Assembly: GCA_019752375.1 (NCBI GenBank)
Contig: JAIEMG010000194.1
Location: forward strand, 1-42,670
Length of the DNA stretch: 42,670 bases
Direction of reading: 5' to 3'
Source: Gemmataceae bacterium
GTDB lineage: Bacteria; Planctomycetota; Planctomycetia; Gemmatales; Gemmataceae
Part shown: one piece after another, positions 9,154-18,045 of the stretch
Layout: every line of letters begins with the position of its first letter
Numbering within the stretch: the stretch's first letter is position 1
Made by a program: the position numbers and the translations under genes
Notes under the pieces: generated by a model
Told to the model about the DNA's origin: nothing
Database searches by the model: none
The model's input: the letters and a program-made list of their open reading frames with translations, nothing else

Positions 9154-9540
9154 ATGCACTGGAGCGGTTGGGTGGCAGTGGTTCTCGGCGTCATCATCGG
9201 CGGTTGGCTGACGTTCGATGGCACACGGGCTTTCCTGACCGGAGACTATGTCACTCCTCGGTCGGGGACGAACGCCGGGCAGCTCGGTCCATGGTCCAAT
9301 CTCGTGGCTGCCACGGGGCTGGACCCACGATCGCCGGTGATGAAAGCCGTCCATGTCATCCTGGGCGTGTCGTGGCTGGCGGCGGTCAGTTGCTTTGCCA
9401 CCCGAGTACCTCTGGGTTGGTGGGCAATGGCCGGCTGCGCGGTCGCGTCGCTGTGGTATCTGCCGGTGGGCACCCTGATTGCTGTCGTCGAGTTGGTCCT
9501 GTTGCTGCTGCCGACCCTGCGGGGCGGTGGCTCCGCGTAG
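9154..9540 (+). CDS. Small membrane protein of unknown function
   Basis: A 128-residue hydrophobic protein with an N-terminal membrane segment (about 5-20), a hydrophilic stretch containing FDGTRAFLTGDYVTP, and two or three further hydrophobic segments (about 68-85, 88-105 and 108-122). AAGGAG lies seven bases before the ATG at 9154; a longer in-frame extension to 8899 overlaps the aldolase gene and is unlikely. It is the last gene of the pgm cluster. The family is not one I can name confidently, and its role is unknown. The next gene lies on the opposite strand and converges on it. Confidence 0.65.
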   Translation: MHWSGWVAVVLGVIIGGWLTFDGTRAFLTGDYVTPRSGTNAGQLGPWSNLVAATGLDPRSPVMKAVHVILGVSWLAAVSCFATRVPLGWWAMAGCAVASLWYLPVGTLIAVVELVLLLLPTLRGGGSA

Positions 9541-9595
9541 GGTTTTTCCTAAAATTGGCTGGCCCCCCACCGTCGACGGTAGTTGCATACTGGCT

Positions 9596-9640
9596 CCGAC
9601 GCGCAAGCAAGGGGGACGTCATCCCTTGCTTGCGCGTCGG
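9596..9640. repeat. Perfect 18-bp inverted repeat overlapping a gene end
   Basis: Bases 9596-9613 pair perfectly with 9623-9640 (core GACGCGCAAGCAAGGG) around a nine-base loop. The right arm encodes the last codons of the dehydratase on the minus strand. A single arm-like copy (CTTGCGCGTCGGG) occurs at about 238-250, so this is a dispersed repeat. It may also act as a bidirectional terminator stem between the converging genes, although T-tracts are weak. Confidence 0.7.
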
Positions 9641-11613
9641 GCTCCCTCGCTTAATTGGGCGGCAATCGCCTCCGCATCGTAGACACATCCTCCCCACGTA
9701 CCGCCGCTGGCTGCCTGCAACGCCGCCCAGAGGCGTGTATCATCGGGCAGATTCGGATCGGGCGCCAGGTCCGGGCGGGATGATCGCCCCGCCAGCACGC
9801 GTTTCCCTTGCTCGGCGCCGAACGTGGACTCCCCTTCGCCGATCAGATCGACACTTCCTTCCAGGCGATTGCGGTCGATGATGATCTGAATTCGATCGCC
9901 GTCGCGCACCTTGCCGATGGGGCCGGCCGCCAGGGCTTCCGGTCCGATATGGCCGATGCAGGCGCCCGTGGAGACTCCGGAGAAGCGGGCGTCGGTCAAC
10001 ACCGCGACCTGCTTGCCCCACTTCAGGTGCTTGAGCGCCGACGTGACTTGATACGTCTCTTCCATCCCGGCCCCCATCGGACCGCGGCAGACGAGGACCA
10101 GCACGTCGCCGGGCTCGACCTTTTTCGGGCCGACGCCTTTGACGGCTGCCACGGCTGCTTTCTCGGAGGTGAAGACCCTCGCCGGGCCGACCTTGCGGTA
10201 GACGCCGTCTGCATCCACAACACTGGCGTCGATCGACGTGCTCTTGATGACGGCACCTTCCGGGGCCAGGTTCCCGGTCGGGAACGTGACCGTCGAGGTG
10301 AGGCCGCGTTGTCTCGCCTGCTCGGGGCTCATGATGACGTCGTCGGGATTGATCCGGTCGCGAGACGCCAACAGTTCGCGATGTCGTTTGCGTTCCGGAG
10401 ACTGCTCCCACCAGTCGAGGACACGTCCCAGCGGCTCCGCCGTGACGGTGAGTGCATCCAGCTCGAGCAGGCCCAAGGAGCGCAAATGCAGCATGACCTC
10501 CGGGACGCCGCCTGCCAGAAAGACGTAGGACGTGGGATAGCCCTTGGGCCCGTTGGGCAGTGCATCGACCAGGCGAGGCACTTTTCGGTTGATCCGGCTC
10601 CAATCCTCGACCGTCGGTCGGCGAACTCCCGCGGAGAACGCGATGGCCGGCACGTGCAGCAGCAGGTTGGTCGAACCGCCGAAGGCGGCGTGAACCGTCA
10701 TGGCATTGCGCACTGCGGGTTCGGTGATGATGTCCTTGGTCGTGATGCCTCGTGCCGACAGATGTGCGACGGCGCGCGCGGAGCGGCGGGCCAGGTCGAG
10801 CCAGAGCGGCTGACCGGACGGCGCCAGGGCGGAGTGCGGCAGAGACAGGCCAAGCGCTTCGCCGACCACCTGCGACGTGGCTGCGGTGCCGAGGAACTGG
10901 CAGCCGCCGCCGGGACTGGCGCACGTTCGACAACCCTGGTCCGCGGCCTCTTGCAACGTGATCTCGCCGTGAGCAAAACGGGCGCCGATGGTCTGGATGC
11001 GGCCGGTATCCTCACCGTCGGCCGTCGCCAGCATGACGCCGCCGGGCACCAGCACCGTCGGAAGGTCGCGCATGCCGGCCAGCGCCATCATCATCGCAGG
11101 CAGTCCCTTGTCGCAGGTGGCGACGCCCAGGACTCCCGAACGTGTCGGTAACGACCGGATCAGGCGACGCAACACCATCGCCGCATCATTGCGGAACGGC
11201 AGGCTGTCCATCATGCCGGCCGTGCCCTGCGTACGGCCATCGCACGGATCGGTGCAGAACCCGGCAAAAGGCACGAATCCTCTCGCCTTGAACTCCTCGG
11301 CGGCGGCTTGCACTTGAAGGATGACTTCCCAGTGACCGCTGTGATAGCCCAGCGCGATGGGACTCCCGTCGGCGGCGCGAAGGCCGCCCGAGGTGCTGAG
11401 GATCAGGAACTCCTTGCGGCCGAGCAGCTCCGGCTTCCAGCCCATGCCGACGTCCTGGCTCCAGCCGAACAGATCGCCACTGGGGGCGTGCCGCAACAGT
11501 TCCTCGGTCAACGGCAGGCTGCCCACAGGCCCGTTGGCGGTGGTTTGCACGTCAAGATGGGCGGGATCGGTTTCCACCAGGGACGCAAACACGGATGCGA
11601 CGGCGGCGCTCAT
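9619..11613 (-). CDS. YjhG/YagF-type dehydratase (D-xylonate dehydratase family)
   Basis: A 664-residue member of the IlvD/Edd dehydratase superfamily, in the YjhG/YagF branch that dehydrates D-xylonate and related sugar acids to 2-keto-3-deoxy acids in the cytoplasm. The N-terminus [23 protein letters not shown] and the long [10 protein letters not shown] segment are typical of that branch. Likely iron-sulphur cysteines are Cys124 (DPCDGRTQG), Cys167 (TCDKGLP) and Cys238 (GGGCQF). The length fits YjhG rather than IlvD (about 560 residues). The start at 11613 nearly coincides with that of the divergent lipoate-ligase-like gene. The last codons lie in a dispersed inverted repeat. The exact substrate (xylonate, or another aldonate) is inferred. 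Confidence 0.9.
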   Translation of the reverse strand: MSAAVASVFASLVETDPAHLDVQTTANGPVGSLPLTEELLRHAPSGDLFGWSQDVGMGWKPELLGRKEFLILSTSGGLRAADGSPIALGYHSGHWEVILQVQAAAEEFKARGFVPFAGFCTDPCDGRTQGTAGMMDSLPFRNDAAMVLRRLIRSLPTRSGVLGVATCDKGLPAMMMALAGMRDLPTVLVPGGVMLATADGEDTGRIQTIGARFAHGEITLQEAADQGCRTCASPGGGCQFLGTAATSQVVGEALGLSLPHSALAPSGQPLWLDLARRSARAVAHLSARGITTKDIITEPAVRNAMTVHAAFGGSTNLLLHVPAIAFSAGVRRPTVEDWSRINRKVPRLVDALPNGPKGYPTSYVFLAGGVPEVMLHLRSLGLLELDALTVTAEPLGRVLDWWEQSPERKRHRELLASRDRINPDDVIMSPEQARQRGLTSTVTFPTGNLAPEGAVIKSTSIDASVVDADGVYRKVGPARVFTSEKAAVAAVKGVGPKKVEPGDVLVLVCRGPMGAGMEETYQVTSALKHLKWGKQVAVLTDARFSGVSTGACIGHIGPEALAAGPIGKVRDGDRIQIIIDRNRLEGSVDLIGEGESTFGAEQGKRVLAGRSSRPDLAPDPNLPDDTRLWAALQAASGGTWGGCVYDAEAIAAQLSEGARRASKG

Positions 11614-11629
11614 GAGTTATCCTGACGGC

Positions 11630-12346
11630 ATGCGGTTTCTTGAAGCGACGTTGCCAACCTTAGCAGAAAACCTGGCCCTGGACGAGGCCCTGCTCCTGGA
11701 GGCCGAAGCCGGCCGAAGCGCGGAGATCCTGCGCCTGTGGGAGTTTCCCAGCATTGGCGTTGTCCTCGGCGCCGGCTGCAAGCTGACGGAGGACGTGGAC
11801 GAGGACGCGTGCCGGACCGATGCAGTGCCGATCCAGCGGCGCTCCAGCGGCGGCGGCACCGTTTTGCTCGGCAATGGGTGCCTTTGCTATAGCCTGGTGC
11901 TGCAGTATCGTCGTGCGCCCGAACTACGCGAGATTGCTTCGTCCTATGCTTACATATCGAAGGAGATGTGCGCGGCGCTGGCCGACGTGGATCCTGCCAT
12001 CGCGCCAGCAGGGACAAGCGATCTGGCGGCGGCGGGGCTCAAGGTCTCGGGCAATTCCCAGCAGCGCAAGCGCGATTTTCTGCTGCACCACGGCACGCTG
12101 CTCTACGACTTCGACTTCAGCCACGTCGAACGCTACCTGCGCATGCCGCGGCGGCAGCCGGATTATCGCCGGGGACGCACGCACGGCGCATTCTTACGGA
12201 ACATGCCGACGTGGGGAGCTGAGCTCAAGAATCGATTGCGAAGGGCGTGGGACGCCGTCGAAGCGACCGACGAATGGCCCGTCGCGTTGGTCCAGCAGCT
12301 GGTCTTGGAGAAGTACGGCACCGAGGAATGGACCCGACGTCGCTGA
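11630..12346 (+). CDS. Lipoate/biotin protein ligase family protein (LplA-like)
   Basis: A 238-residue protein of the BPL/LplA catalytic family, which attaches or transfers lipoyl, octanoyl or biotinyl groups to target lysines in the cytoplasm. The signature RRSSGGGTV (70-78) and the acyl-adenylate lysine Lys138 in GLKVSGNSQ are present, as is HHGTLLYD (153-160). It lacks the C-terminal accessory domain of full LplA, so it resembles LipM/LplA-type short transferases. Two starts are possible: the ATG at 11612, which overlaps the divergent dehydratase ATG, or the ATG at 11630, chosen because MRFLEATLPT fits the family's first strand. Neither has a clear ribosome site. No target enzyme gene is adjacent. 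Confidence 0.85.
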   Translation: MRFLEATLPTLAENLALDEALLLEAEAGRSAEILRLWEFPSIGVVLGAGCKLTEDVDEDACRTDAVPIQRRSSGGGTVLLGNGCLCYSLVLQYRRAPELREIASSYAYISKEMCAALADVDPAIAPAGTSDLAAAGLKVSGNSQQRKRDFLLHHGTLLYDFDFSHVERYLRMPRRQPDYRRGRTHGAFLRNMPTWGAELKNRLRRAWDAVEATDEWPVALVQQLVLEKYGTEEWTRRR

Positions 12347-12588
12347 GTTCCTTTCAAGGCATGGAACATGACGAGCCGAGACTCTCTCCAGCTGTTGGTT
12401 CTCAAGATGCCAGCTGCCGAACGCAGCTGGCCCGGAACATTCGTTGATTGACGCAAGAAGCAGAATATCAATCAGTTAAACAGAAACAGCATGACCGAAC
12501 TGTGGCTGCCTTGGATGCTAGCTCACTGGGAGTACGATGCAATCGATGCGCTTTTGGCGGCATTTTGAGGAATGCAAGGGCCGTTTTC

Positions 12589-12617
12589 TTGTTAAGGGAT
12601 GGTGAAGCCTCTATACT
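12589..12617 (+). promoter_or_regulatory. Putative sigma70 promoter for purF
   Basis: TTGTTA (12589-12594) and TATACT (12612-12617) are spaced by exactly 17 bases and lie about 85 bases upstream of the purF ATG. The rest of the 12347-12702 gap is comparatively AT-rich. It contains a 25-codon ORF at 12491-12568 that I do not call a gene, and no purine riboswitch fold that I could recognise. Confidence 0.5.
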
Positions 12618-12702
12618 AATCACATAGCCATATTATCGACAAAGCGACGACCGTTGAGTTGGTCCGAGACGCACCTAGTCCTCCTTACGGTGAAACATCC
12701 GC

Positions 12703-14292
12703 ATGGACGAACTCCATCACGAGTGCGGGATCGCCGCTATTTATCATCTTCACAGTTCCAGTTCGTCGCCTCTAACGCCGCTGTCCGGACCGGAACAAGT
12801 ATCTCGGCTCATGCCGCGCATGCTGCTGGACCTGCAAAACCGGGGGCAGCTCGCCGCAGGCATGTCCTCGTTCAGTCCGTATCGCGAGCAGATCCTCGAC
12901 ACCTTCAAGCAGATCGGCACGGTGATCGAGGCATTCCGGCTCAATCATCCGGGCAAGTATGAGAGCATCATGCAGGAGTACGCGGGCCGGGCCGCCATCG
13001 GCCACGTCCGTTACGCCACTTGCGGCGCCAACGATCGCAGCTATGCCCAGCCGTTCGAACGCCATCACGGCTGCAAATGGAAGTGGTTCAGCTTCGCCTT
13101 CAACGGCCAGCTGGCGAACTTCTCCGAACTGCGCGCCGAACTGCTCTCGCTGGCGGATTATCACCTGGTGCGTGAAACAGATACGGAAGTCATCATGCAC
13201 TACCTCAGCCACGAGCTGCGTGGCGACGAGAAGCCAGATCTCGTCCAGGTGTTCCGCAACCTGAGTCAAAAGTTCGACGGCTCGTACAACCTGGTCTATC
13301 TGGACGCCATGGGCGACATGGTGATCCTGCGCGATCCGAAGGGCTTCCGTCCGCTGTGCTTCGCGCAAGACGGGCCGCTCTTCGCCGCTGCCAGCGAAAG
13401 CGTCGCTCTGTTGAACCTCGGTTTCCGCAACATCCGTTCGCTGGAACCGGGCGAGATGATCGTCATCCAGAACAACCAGATGCGCAAGGAGCTGTTTGCC
13501 CCGAGGCAGACGCCGTCGCATTGTTTCTTCGAGTGGATCTACTTCGCCAATGTAGCCAGCACGCTCGACGAGCGCAGCGTATACATGGCGCGTGCCGCGC
13601 TGGGCAAGGAGCTGGCTCGGCAAGAGCGCGTGCTGGAAAAGGTGCCACTGGACGACGACACGATCGTGGTTCCGGTGCCGGACACCGGCAAGGCCGCGGC
13701 CGACGCGATGGCGTTCGAGCTCGGTCTGCGTTCCGTCGAAGGACTGATGCGCAACCGCTACATCGGCCGCACCTTCATCGAGGGCACCAACCGCGCCGAC
13801 CGTGCACGGCTCAAGTACACCCCGCTGCGCGAAGTGCTGGCTGGCAAGCGCGTGCTGCTCATCGAGGACACCATCGTCCGCAGCACGACGCTGAAATCAC
13901 TCTTGCACCACATGCGCGAGAAGGGTGGAGCGCGAGAGGTCCACGTTCGGGTCGGCTGTCCGCCGATCGTGGCGCCGTGCTTCTACGGCATCGATATGAG
14001 CACGATTCGCGAACTGTTCGCGCCACGTTTCATGAAGGGCCCGCGTCCCACTGCGGTCGAACAGGACGCCATGGCCGCGGAGCTGGGCGCGGACAGCCTG
14101 TGCTACTTGCCCCTGGAGGCTGTTGCGCGCTGCATCGGGTTGAGCGCGGACCACCTCTGTCGCGCCTGCATCACCGGCAAGTACCCGACGCCGACGGGCG
14201 AACGCCTGTATCAGCTGGCCCTGCGCAATCGCCACGGCGAAGGGAACGGACGCACCTACGAAATGAACGCCGAACCAGCGATCGCGCAATGA
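12703..14292 (+). CDS. purF: Amidophosphoribosyltransferase-type enzyme
   Basis: PurF makes 5-phosphoribosylamine from PRPP and glutamine, the first step of purine synthesis. The 529-residue protein begins [14 protein letters not shown], so Cys8 would become the N-terminal nucleophile after removal of a seven-residue propeptide. The glutaminase domain covers about 8-260 and the PRPP loop is [13 protein letters not shown]. Bacillus-type iron-sulphur cysteines are visible: [17 protein letters not shown] and CRAC near the C-terminus. Odd points are QNRGQ instead of the usual QHRGQ, FNGQL instead of HNGNL, and an extra segment after the first strand. It could therefore be a divergent paralogue rather than the housekeeping copy. 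The membrane protein gene follows after 19 bases. Confidence 0.88.
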   Translation: MDELHHECGIAAIYHLHSSSSSPLTPLSGPEQVSRLMPRMLLDLQNRGQLAAGMSSFSPYREQILDTFKQIGTVIEAFRLNHPGKYESIMQEYAGRAAIGHVRYATCGANDRSYAQPFERHHGCKWKWFSFAFNGQLANFSELRAELLSLADYHLVRETDTEVIMHYLSHELRGDEKPDLVQVFRNLSQKFDGSYNLVYLDAMGDMVILRDPKGFRPLCFAQDGPLFAAASESVALLNLGFRNIRSLEPGEMIVIQNNQMRKELFAPRQTPSHCFFEWIYFANVASTLDERSVYMARAALGKELARQERVLEKVPLDDDTIVVPVPDTGKAAADAMAFELGLRSVEGLMRNRYIGRTFIEGTNRADRARLKYTPLREVLAGKRVLLIEDTIVRSTTLKSLLHHMREKGGAREVHVRVGCPPIVAPCFYGIDMSTIRELFAPRFMKGPRPTAVEQDAMAAELGADSLCYLPLEAVARCIGLSADHLCRACITGKYPTPTGERLYQLALRNRHGEGNGRTYEMNAEPAIAQ

Positions 14293-14311
14293 TTGGCGCC
14301 CGCGCAACCGT

Positions 14312-15676
14312 ATGAAGCCGCTTCGTGCGACTCTGGGCTTCATGGCGTTGAGCTTCGCGCTCATCTTCGCCGGCCACCTGGATAATGTCCTCAGCATCTC
14401 ACTTGTCCTTGTGACGCTTATGCTTACCTGCGCCGCGCGCTCCACCACCCCTACCCATCCCGTTCAGCTTCGTCCGGAGTTGCTGCGTATTCTTCTGAGC
14501 GCCCTCATTGCCGCGGAACTGCTCTGGTTCTGCTGGCTGTCCGGCGGCGTGACGCGGTGCTCGTTCGGTCATCCGGTCCCGTGGCCCATTCAGTGGATGG
14601 GCGGCTTCCTGGCGATCGCGACGATTATCTACTGGTGGCCTCAGGCTCCACGGCCGAACGGGCGTTTTATTCTGGTCCTCTCCCTGCACGTTCTCCTGGG
14701 CGTGGTGATCATCAAGTTCATCAACCCGAAACCGCTCATCGACGTCTGGTTCCTTCAACAAGAGGCTAGCGCAGTTCTGGCACAAGGCGAGAATCCCTAC
14801 GACGGCCGCTACACGATCCCCATTCAAGAACTGGTCGGCCCCCAGTTGCTTGAAGACGGCAAGGCAACGTCATTCCCATACCCGCCTCTATCGCTGCTGA
14901 CCGTGTTTCCCGGCTACCTGATCGGAGACGTGCGCTGGTCGCTCCTGCTCGCACAGCTCTGCGCGATGGCCCTGCTCGTGCTCGCGGGTCGGCGGCTGGG
15001 GCTGCCCGCGGGCCATCCGGCCGAGTTGGCCGTTCTCGCTCTGTTGGCGCAGCCGTTTGGACTCACCATGATGGAGCTGGCGTGGACGGAATCACTGCTT
15101 GCACTTGCCGTGATCGGCGCCGGCTGGGCACTGGCCAGCGGCAAGCACGGCCTGCTGGTCGTGGCCCTGCTGGCGACGGTGTCTCTCAAGCAGTACGGCA
15201 TCTTGGTCCTCCCGGCCTTTTACCGCGCGGGCAAGCTCAGCGGGAAGGACCTTGCGGTGATCCTCGGCGGATCCGCACTGATTGCACTGCCGTTTTTGTT
15301 GTGGGACCCGCGGGCGTTCTGGCGTGGGATCGTCGATTTTCACGTTTACAGCATGTTTCGTACGGATACCGCCACGGTGCCGACGCTGGTCCATCAGCTG
15401 ACCGGAGTGACTCTGCCGCCCGCAGTCGGGTTTGGCCTGGCGGCGGCGATGGGGGGCTGGGTTCTTTACCGGGGCGCGACGGACCTTGCCGGCGTGATGT
15501 TGGGCGCGGCCGCGACCTTGCTGGTGTTCTTTGCGTTCAACAAGTCGGGAGCGAATAACTATTACTGGCTGGCGCTGGTGTTGCTGGCTCAGGCGGTGAT
15601 CGCCACAGCGGCGGTCGAGTCCGCAGCATTGGCTCCGCCGAACGCTCCTGAGGGTCGGGCTCAACCGCCGAATTGA
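14312..15676 (+). CDS. Polytopic membrane protein, GT-C/DUF2029-like
   Basis: A 454-residue integral membrane protein with about ten hydrophobic segments spread from residue 8 to 440. A luminal-type loop after the fourth or fifth segment contains VWFLQQEASAVLAQGENPYDGRY, and the stretch SFPYPPLSLL follows. A short periplasmic start with an aspartate, an ENPY motif and a PYPP motif are typical of GT-C mannosyltransferase-like proteins (DUF2029/GT87), which use polyprenyl-linked sugars. That assignment is by pattern and not certain. It starts 19 bases after purF, so it may be co-transcribed, although the pathways have no obvious link. Confidence 0.7.
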   Translation: MKPLRATLGFMALSFALIFAGHLDNVLSISLVLVTLMLTCAARSTTPTHPVQLRPELLRILLSALIAAELLWFCWLSGGVTRCSFGHPVPWPIQWMGGFLAIATIIYWWPQAPRPNGRFILVLSLHVLLGVVIIKFINPKPLIDVWFLQQEASAVLAQGENPYDGRYTIPIQELVGPQLLEDGKATSFPYPPLSLLTVFPGYLIGDVRWSLLLAQLCAMALLVLAGRRLGLPAGHPAELAVLALLAQPFGLTMMELAWTESLLALAVIGAGWALASGKHGLLVVALLATVSLKQYGILVLPAFYRAGKLSGKDLAVILGGSALIALPFLLWDPRAFWRGIVDFHVYSMFRTDTATVPTLVHQLTGVTLPPAVGFGLAAAMGGWVLYRGATDLAGVMLGAAATLLVFFAFNKSGANNYYWLALVLLAQAVIATAAVESAALAPPNAPEGRAQPPN

Positions 15677-15834
15677 CCAAACGACTACACGGTGGCCAGT
15701 CGCCGAGCAGCTACGATGCCGCTGGCTCGCCACCATGAGGGGCAGCACAAGCGGTGAAGCAAACTGCCTGCGCGCCGGGTGAGATGCGTTAGAATGGAGT
15801 CAGATCTGGATGATTAATTGAAAGGAATATGCCA

Positions 15835-16065
15835 ATGGTACTAACCCTACCGCCCGAGTTGGAAGCCGCCTTGAATGAACGGGCCAAGAAGAAGGGCGTA
15901 ACGCCCCAAGAGATAGCACTTGACGCTCTCCACGAGCGTTTCTTGGGGTCGCTTCCCCTTCTGGAACCGCGCGACGAATGGGAGCGGCGTCTACGAGCGG
16001 CGGCGAGGGATTGTGGCGTGTCCCTTTCCAACTGGGCCCTGAGCAGCGATGCCCTCTACGACTAA
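15835..16065 (+). CDS. Antitoxin-like protein of a VapBC-type pair
   Basis: A 76-residue protein starting MVLTLPPELEAALNERAKKKGVTPQEIALDAL, with the short strand-helix-helix pattern of ribbon-helix-helix antitoxins that bind DNA and the cognate toxin. AAAGGA (15821-15826) is ideally spaced for the ATG at 15835; an in-frame ATG at 15829 is too close to it. The PIN-domain toxin gene begins six bases after the stop, the standard antitoxin-toxin order. The C-terminal half (about 45-76) would be the toxin-wrapping tail. A promoter is likely in the 150 bases upstream (TTAGAAT near 15790), which would be autoregulated if this acts like other VapB proteins. The family is inferred from context and pattern. 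Confidence 0.75.
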   Translation: MVLTLPPELEAALNERAKKKGVTPQEIALDALHERFLGSLPLLEPRDEWERRLRAAARDCGVSLSNWALSSDALYD

Positions 16066-16071
16066 TAACTA

Positions 16072-16521
16072 ATGGCCTACCTTCTCGACACCAGCGTTCT
16101 GGGCCGCCTGGCGAATCAGGCGGACGCGCAATACCCGATTGCCGATCGGGCCGTGCTGGAACTCCACCGGCGCGGCGAGGTAGTGCATGTCGCGCCGCAT
16201 GCATTGGTGGAATTCCGCAACATGGCCACCCGCGCGATTGCCCTGAACGGCCTGGGGCTATCGACCATGGACACCGAATCGCTCGCCGCAGTGTTCGAGG
16301 CGGCATTCCCGCTGCTGCCAGAAACGCCAGACATCTATCCCGCCTGGAAAGCCCTCGTTGGTGCATTGGGAATCATCGGAAAACAGGTTCACGACGCTCG
16401 TCTTGTTGCCATCTGTCATGCGCATGCAGTCACGCATTTGCTGACGTTCAATGTTTCGCATTTCACCCGCATGGCGGGATTTGGGCCGGGGGTGGTGGTC
16501 GTCGATCCGGCAGCGGTGTAG
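16072..16521 (+). CDS. PIN-domain ribonuclease toxin (VapC-like)
   Basis: A 149-residue PIN-domain protein, expected to cleave RNA with magnesium and to be held inactive by the preceding antitoxin. Acidic residues in the usual places are Asp6 (LLDTSVL), Glu47 (ALVEFRN) and Asp108 (VHDARL). The fourth position, often Asp, is Asn127 in LTFNVSHF, which is common in VapC variants. Length and the N-terminal MAYLLDTSVL are typical. It lies six bases downstream of the antitoxin gene. Its target RNA cannot be predicted. Confidence 0.85.
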   Translation: MAYLLDTSVLGRLANQADAQYPIADRAVLELHRRGEVVHVAPHALVEFRNMATRAIALNGLGLSTMDTESLAAVFEAAFPLLPETPDIYPAWKALVGALGIIGKQVHDARLVAICHAHAVTHLLTFNVSHFTRMAGFGPGVVVVDPAAV

Positions 16522-16607
16522 TTGGGCTGATGGTGGAGCGAGACATGTGGAAGGCGCTCTCGCCGTGAATGGCTCCTTGCCCGCACTGCCCAATGCCCAA
16601 TGCCATG

Positions 16608-16943
16608 TCAGGACTGCGGTTTGGACGTGAAGGTCCCGCTCGGTCCCTCCAGCTTGGACGGTTCCTTGCCGACCTTCTCGAGTGCCTCCCACAGGGCGCG
16701 GGGCGAAACGACGGTCTGCGGCTTTGGTCTTACTACCGCCGTGCGCGAGGGAACATTCGTCTCGACCACCGCGACACCGGCCACGGTCGTCAGCGTCGTG
16801 GCAACCTTTTTCGCGCAGTGCTTGCACTCCATGTCGGGGATCGTGATCTTCGTCGGCGGCATGTCCGCTGCTTGCATCCTGGCGATCACCGCAAGTGCAA
16901 CGAAGGCTGCCAAAGCCAATTGCCAGACCCTCTCGGTTCTCAT
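16608..16943 (-). CDS. Exported heavy-metal-associated (HMA) domain protein
   Basis: A 111-residue protein with an N-terminal hydrophobic segment (about 6-21) ending in ARMQAADMPP, which reads as a signal peptide. It is followed by one HMA ferredoxin-like domain (about 31-98). The metal-binding loop is MECKHCAKKV with Cys40 and Cys43. This is the CopZ/MerP-type fold, so it probably binds Cu(I) or another soft metal outside the cytoplasm. GGAAGG lies eight bases before the ATG at 16943; a longer in-frame extension upstream is unlikely. No P-type ATPase or efflux gene is adjacent. Confidence 0.82.
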   Translation of the reverse strand: MRTERVWQLALAAFVALAVIARMQAADMPPTKITIPDMECKHCAKKVATTLTTVAGVAVVETNVPSRTAVVRPKPQTVVSPRALWEALEKVGKEPSKLEGPSGTFTSKPQS

Positions 16944-17076
16944 GATCGGCACCTTCCGTGGAACGTGAGAAAACAAAGTCACTGATCCGCGGCAGCGTAA
17001 TGACTCACCCAGAAGAATCAAGTACGATCGAGACGCCGGCGAAAGGGGCAAGATGTGCCCCTCCCGACCGTGGCGC

Positions 17077-17628
17077 TCAGCTCTCCTCGCGACGCGCGAG
17101 CATCTCCACAATCTTCGCTCTCCCCAACCTTCGCAGTGTTTCGATGTTTCGCTGGGGGATCGCCAGCAACTCGTCCGGATCGTCGGCGACCCGCGAGATG
17201 CTCTCCTCGCGTAGTAAATGCAGCATCGGGTAGGGTGAGCGGTTTGTGTAGTTCTCCACTGCTTCCGGGTCCGTGTCCGCGAAATAGTAATCCGGGTGAA
17301 AGCTCGCAAGTTGAATCACACCGCGCAGACCGAGATCGCCGAGCAGTTTTTCCCCACGGCCAAGGAACTCGACGTAGTCGAGGAAGTTCGCCAGCACGAG
17401 GGGGTGGATCAGCAGCGTCGTTTCGACGATCTCGATCGGTCCCGAAGCGAGCGCCTTCAGTTCGCCCGCCAGGTCTCGCAGCAAGGAATTTTCGTCTTCG
17501 CACTCGGTCACGATGTAGCGGATCTTCTCTCCCTGGAATACGCGTTGAGCGAAGGGACAAAGGTTAAGCCCGATCACCAAGGCGGATATCCAGTGCCGAG
17601 TGCGGTCGATTACCTCTTGTTTGTCCAT
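17077..17628 (-). CDS. DUF1415 family protein
   Basis: A 183-residue protein matching the DUF1415 pattern: an N-terminal helix, then GLNLCPFA (about 20-27), a central FLDYVEFLGRGEKLL region and the late segment IQLASFHPDYYFA followed by NRSPYPMLHLLREES. The Cys in LNLCPF and the conserved His/Asp residues of FHPDY are visible. The family has no established function to my knowledge. It appears to be a single gene with its start at the ATG at 17628. The ORF is intact with codon use like its neighbours. Confidence 0.85.
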   Translation of the reverse strand: MDKQEVIDRTRHWISALVIGLNLCPFAQRVFQGEKIRYIVTECEDENSLLRDLAGELKALASGPIEIVETTLLIHPLVLANFLDYVEFLGRGEKLLGDLGLRGVIQLASFHPDYYFADTDPEAVENYTNRSPYPMLHLLREESISRVADDPDELLAIPQRNIETLRRLGRAKIVEMLARREES

Positions 17629-17744
17629 GGCTGCAATCCCGCGGAAGTTGAGTCAGGGGATCATCGCTCCATCCTACCTGGCCGCAAGTAGTCCGCCACA
17701 CCGTCCCGACCATGACACTGCCTCGCAAGCCCAGCCGCTTTCTG

Positions 17745-17750
17745 TATAAT
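17745..17750 (+). promoter_or_regulatory. Consensus -10 box upstream of two small genes
   Basis: TATAAT at 17745-17750 lies 92 bases before the small gene at 17842. No good -35 box is visible at 16-18 bases spacing. Confidence is low because a lone -10 match can arise by chance. Confidence 0.3.
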
Positions 17751-17841
17751 TACGGTGTGCCATATCTGACGGAACAGGCCGTCGAGCCTTTCGCCCCAGC
17801 GACGGGCGCCGTTTTCCGGAAACGACGATTGGAGCGAAACG

Positions 17842-18009
17842 ATGGCCCCCAAAAAGCCCGAGCGTAAGCGGATCGCCGGCGCGCGCCCTTCATTCGTGTC
17901 CCCGACCTTGGAAGACGCGGCGCGTGGTGCCGCGCAACTGCCCCGTTCCGAGGAGCCCTGGCGAAGCAAAAAGCCGACCGGCAAGAACAAGGGTAGCGGA
18001 AAACGCTAA
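17842..18009 (+). CDS. Small basic hypothetical protein
   Basis: A 55-residue, Lys/Arg-rich ORF starting MAPKKPERKRIAGARPSF and ending KNKGSGKR. GGAG lies seven bases before the ATG and a consensus TATAAT box is about 92 bases upstream. It has no signal peptide, membrane segment or cysteine. Such tails suggest nucleic-acid binding, but that is a guess. The cysteine-rich gene at 18046 follows 36 bases later on the same strand, so the two could form one transcript. Confidence 0.5.
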   Translation: MAPKKPERKRIAGARPSFVSPTLEDAARGAAQLPRSEEPWRSKKPTGKNKGSGKR

Positions 18010-18045
18010 GCACTGCATCCAGCGAATTACGGAGAAGCGAGCAAC

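Noticed and set aside
9808..11151. 447-codon open frame on the plus strand
   Set aside because: Antisense shadow of the dehydratase; the composition is typical of a mirrored frame and no domain is visible.
12491..12568. 25-codon ORF upstream of purF (MTELWLPWML start)
   Set aside because: Too short, without a ribosome site or a nearby attenuator structure; it lies just upstream of the likely promoter, so it is not a leader peptide of purF.
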